Positions 63,590-64,000 of a DNA stretch of 64,000 nt are shown piece by piece. Both the position numbers and the translations under genes were made by a program. How positions within the stretch are numbered: the first letter of the stretch is position 1; the number at the start of each line of letters is the position of its first letter. The notes below the pieces were generated by a model, which worked only from the letters and a program-made list of their open reading frames with translations, searched no databases and was not told where the DNA came from. Origin of the DNA: Domibacillus aminovorans (GTDB lineage Bacteria; Bacillota; Bacilli; Bacillales; Domibacillaceae); contig NZ_LQWY01000044.1 of NCBI RefSeq assembly GCF_001643235.1, positions 16,939-80,938 of the forward strand, in the 5' to 3' direction.

Positions 63590-64000
63590 GCTCTCAGACT
63601 GTCGACAAAGCCGTTTTCAAATCTTTGATTTGAGGCGGCTTCGTCTTTTTTGTATGCTTGATCAGGCCTGCTCAAGCTGGCTTTAGAGACTTCCACGCCC
63701 AGCTTGCCAGTTTCTTAAGGTTCATGGCAGCGAAAGTAAGCATCGCTTGCATGGATAATTTCCCCAGTCCTCTGAGGGTTGTCCAGCGCATGCCATGCTT
63801 TTCTTTTGCGTCCGCAAAAACCCGTTCAATCGTTTCTTTGCGTTTTGCATAGATTTCTTTATGTTGCGGAGTGTGCCGCAGATGATCTGCTTCTTCAAGA
63901 TAGCCTTCCCACACATGCCGGTGGATCAGTTTCATGCGGTTCTGGCTTTGCGTGCACATCGATAAAAGCGGACAGTCCCGGCATTGCTTCGGGCCGGAAG
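63590..64000 (-). mobile_element. IS1182-family insertion sequence, right end (continues past the window)
   Basis: The presumed end lies at about 63590-63620, with CTCAGACTGTCGACAAA typical of IS1182-group termini, followed inward by a hairpin that could terminate the transposase transcript. The transposase reads open to the window edge. Whether the copy is complete cannot be judged. Confidence 0.65.
63672..64000 (-). CDS. IS1182-family transposase, C-terminal part
   Basis: About 108 codons from the window edge to the stop. QCRDCPLLSMCTQSQNRMK carries the cysteine cluster (C-x2-C-x5-C) that precedes the last catalytic acid in this family. KRKETIERVFADAKEKHGMR then WTTLRGLGKLSMQAMLTFAA, ending NLKKLASW, is the standard C-terminus with the E of the DDE triad. 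No lesion is seen in the visible part. Confidence 0.88.
   Translation of the reverse strand, partial: SGPKQCRDCPLLSMCTQSQNRMKLIHRHVWEGYLEEADHLRHTPQHKEIYAKRKETIERVFADAKEKHGMRWTTLRGLGKLSMQAMLTFAAMNLKKLASWAWKSLKPA

Noticed and set aside
1..64000. CRISPR array, tRNA/rRNA genes, prophage, toxin-antitoxin or restriction systems.
   Set aside because: Looked for on both strands; no spaced repeats, no tRNA-like cloverleaf and no matching protein families seen.

Overview
The window is chromosomal DNA from a low- to mid-GC Gram-positive rod of the Bacillaceae. The evidence is the gene content (MreBH, YitJ, QueF, YtiB, LplJ, a CidR-type regulator, YkhA, MtnU), AGGAGG-type ribosome binding sites, frequent GTG/TTG starts, two S-box leaders and one cobalamin leader. 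I cannot name a genus. No rRNA, tRNA, CRISPR array, prophage or origin was seen.

Layout. 1-3.7 kb: 3' end of mreBH, an EamA exporter, and a GntR/ABC operon with a clear promoter-operator. 3.7-9.3 kb: SAM riboswitch, yitJ, metH (methionine synthesis with B12-dependent MetH). 9.3-13 kb: MMPL exporter with its TetR regulator, a cold shock gene with a long leader, a small basic protein. 13-17 kb: MFS exporter, then decayed DNA (AAHS-type MFS relic, a frameshifted CBO0543-family gene, hypotheticals). 17-25 kb: queF, a thioredoxin-like gene, ytiB, katE, a cell-wall amidase, lplJ, a CocE/NonD hydrolase relic and small genes. 25-33 kb: cidR-like, ykhA, aspA, DUF1836, hemolysin III, PH-domain gene, dhaKLM, a lipoprotein. 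33-35 kb: FapA-like protein.

35.3-46.5 kb (minus strand) is the metabolic centrepiece: a cobalamin riboswitch followed by thirteen tightly packed or overlapping genes for corrinoid uptake (btuF, btuC, an ATPase fused to CbiZ), cobinamide remodelling (cbiB, cobD, cobU, cobQ), nucleotide loop assembly (cobS, cobC-like, a CobU-like protein), corrinoid adenosylation (PduO type) and alpha-ribazole uptake and phosphorylation (cblT, cblS). No ring-building genes are present, so this is a salvage operon; its product would feed MetH at 5.8-9.2 kb.

46.6-52.6 kb: pabBAC for p-aminobenzoate, lying just downstream of a second SAM riboswitch and an unrecognised Rossmann-like protein; mtnU; metA.

52.8-59.2 kb is the most unusual part. 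A minus-strand topB has been broken: its first about 30 codons remain at 59.2 kb and its last about 98 codons at 52.8-53.1 kb. Between them sits about 6 kb with remnants of IS200/IS605, IS3 and IS630 elements, a complete but divergent topB on the opposite strand, and a copper amine oxidase. A resident topoisomerase III gene appears to have been split and replaced by an acquired one. The window ends with a GDYXXLXY membrane protein, a chemotaxis receptor and the 3' part of an IS1182-family transposase.
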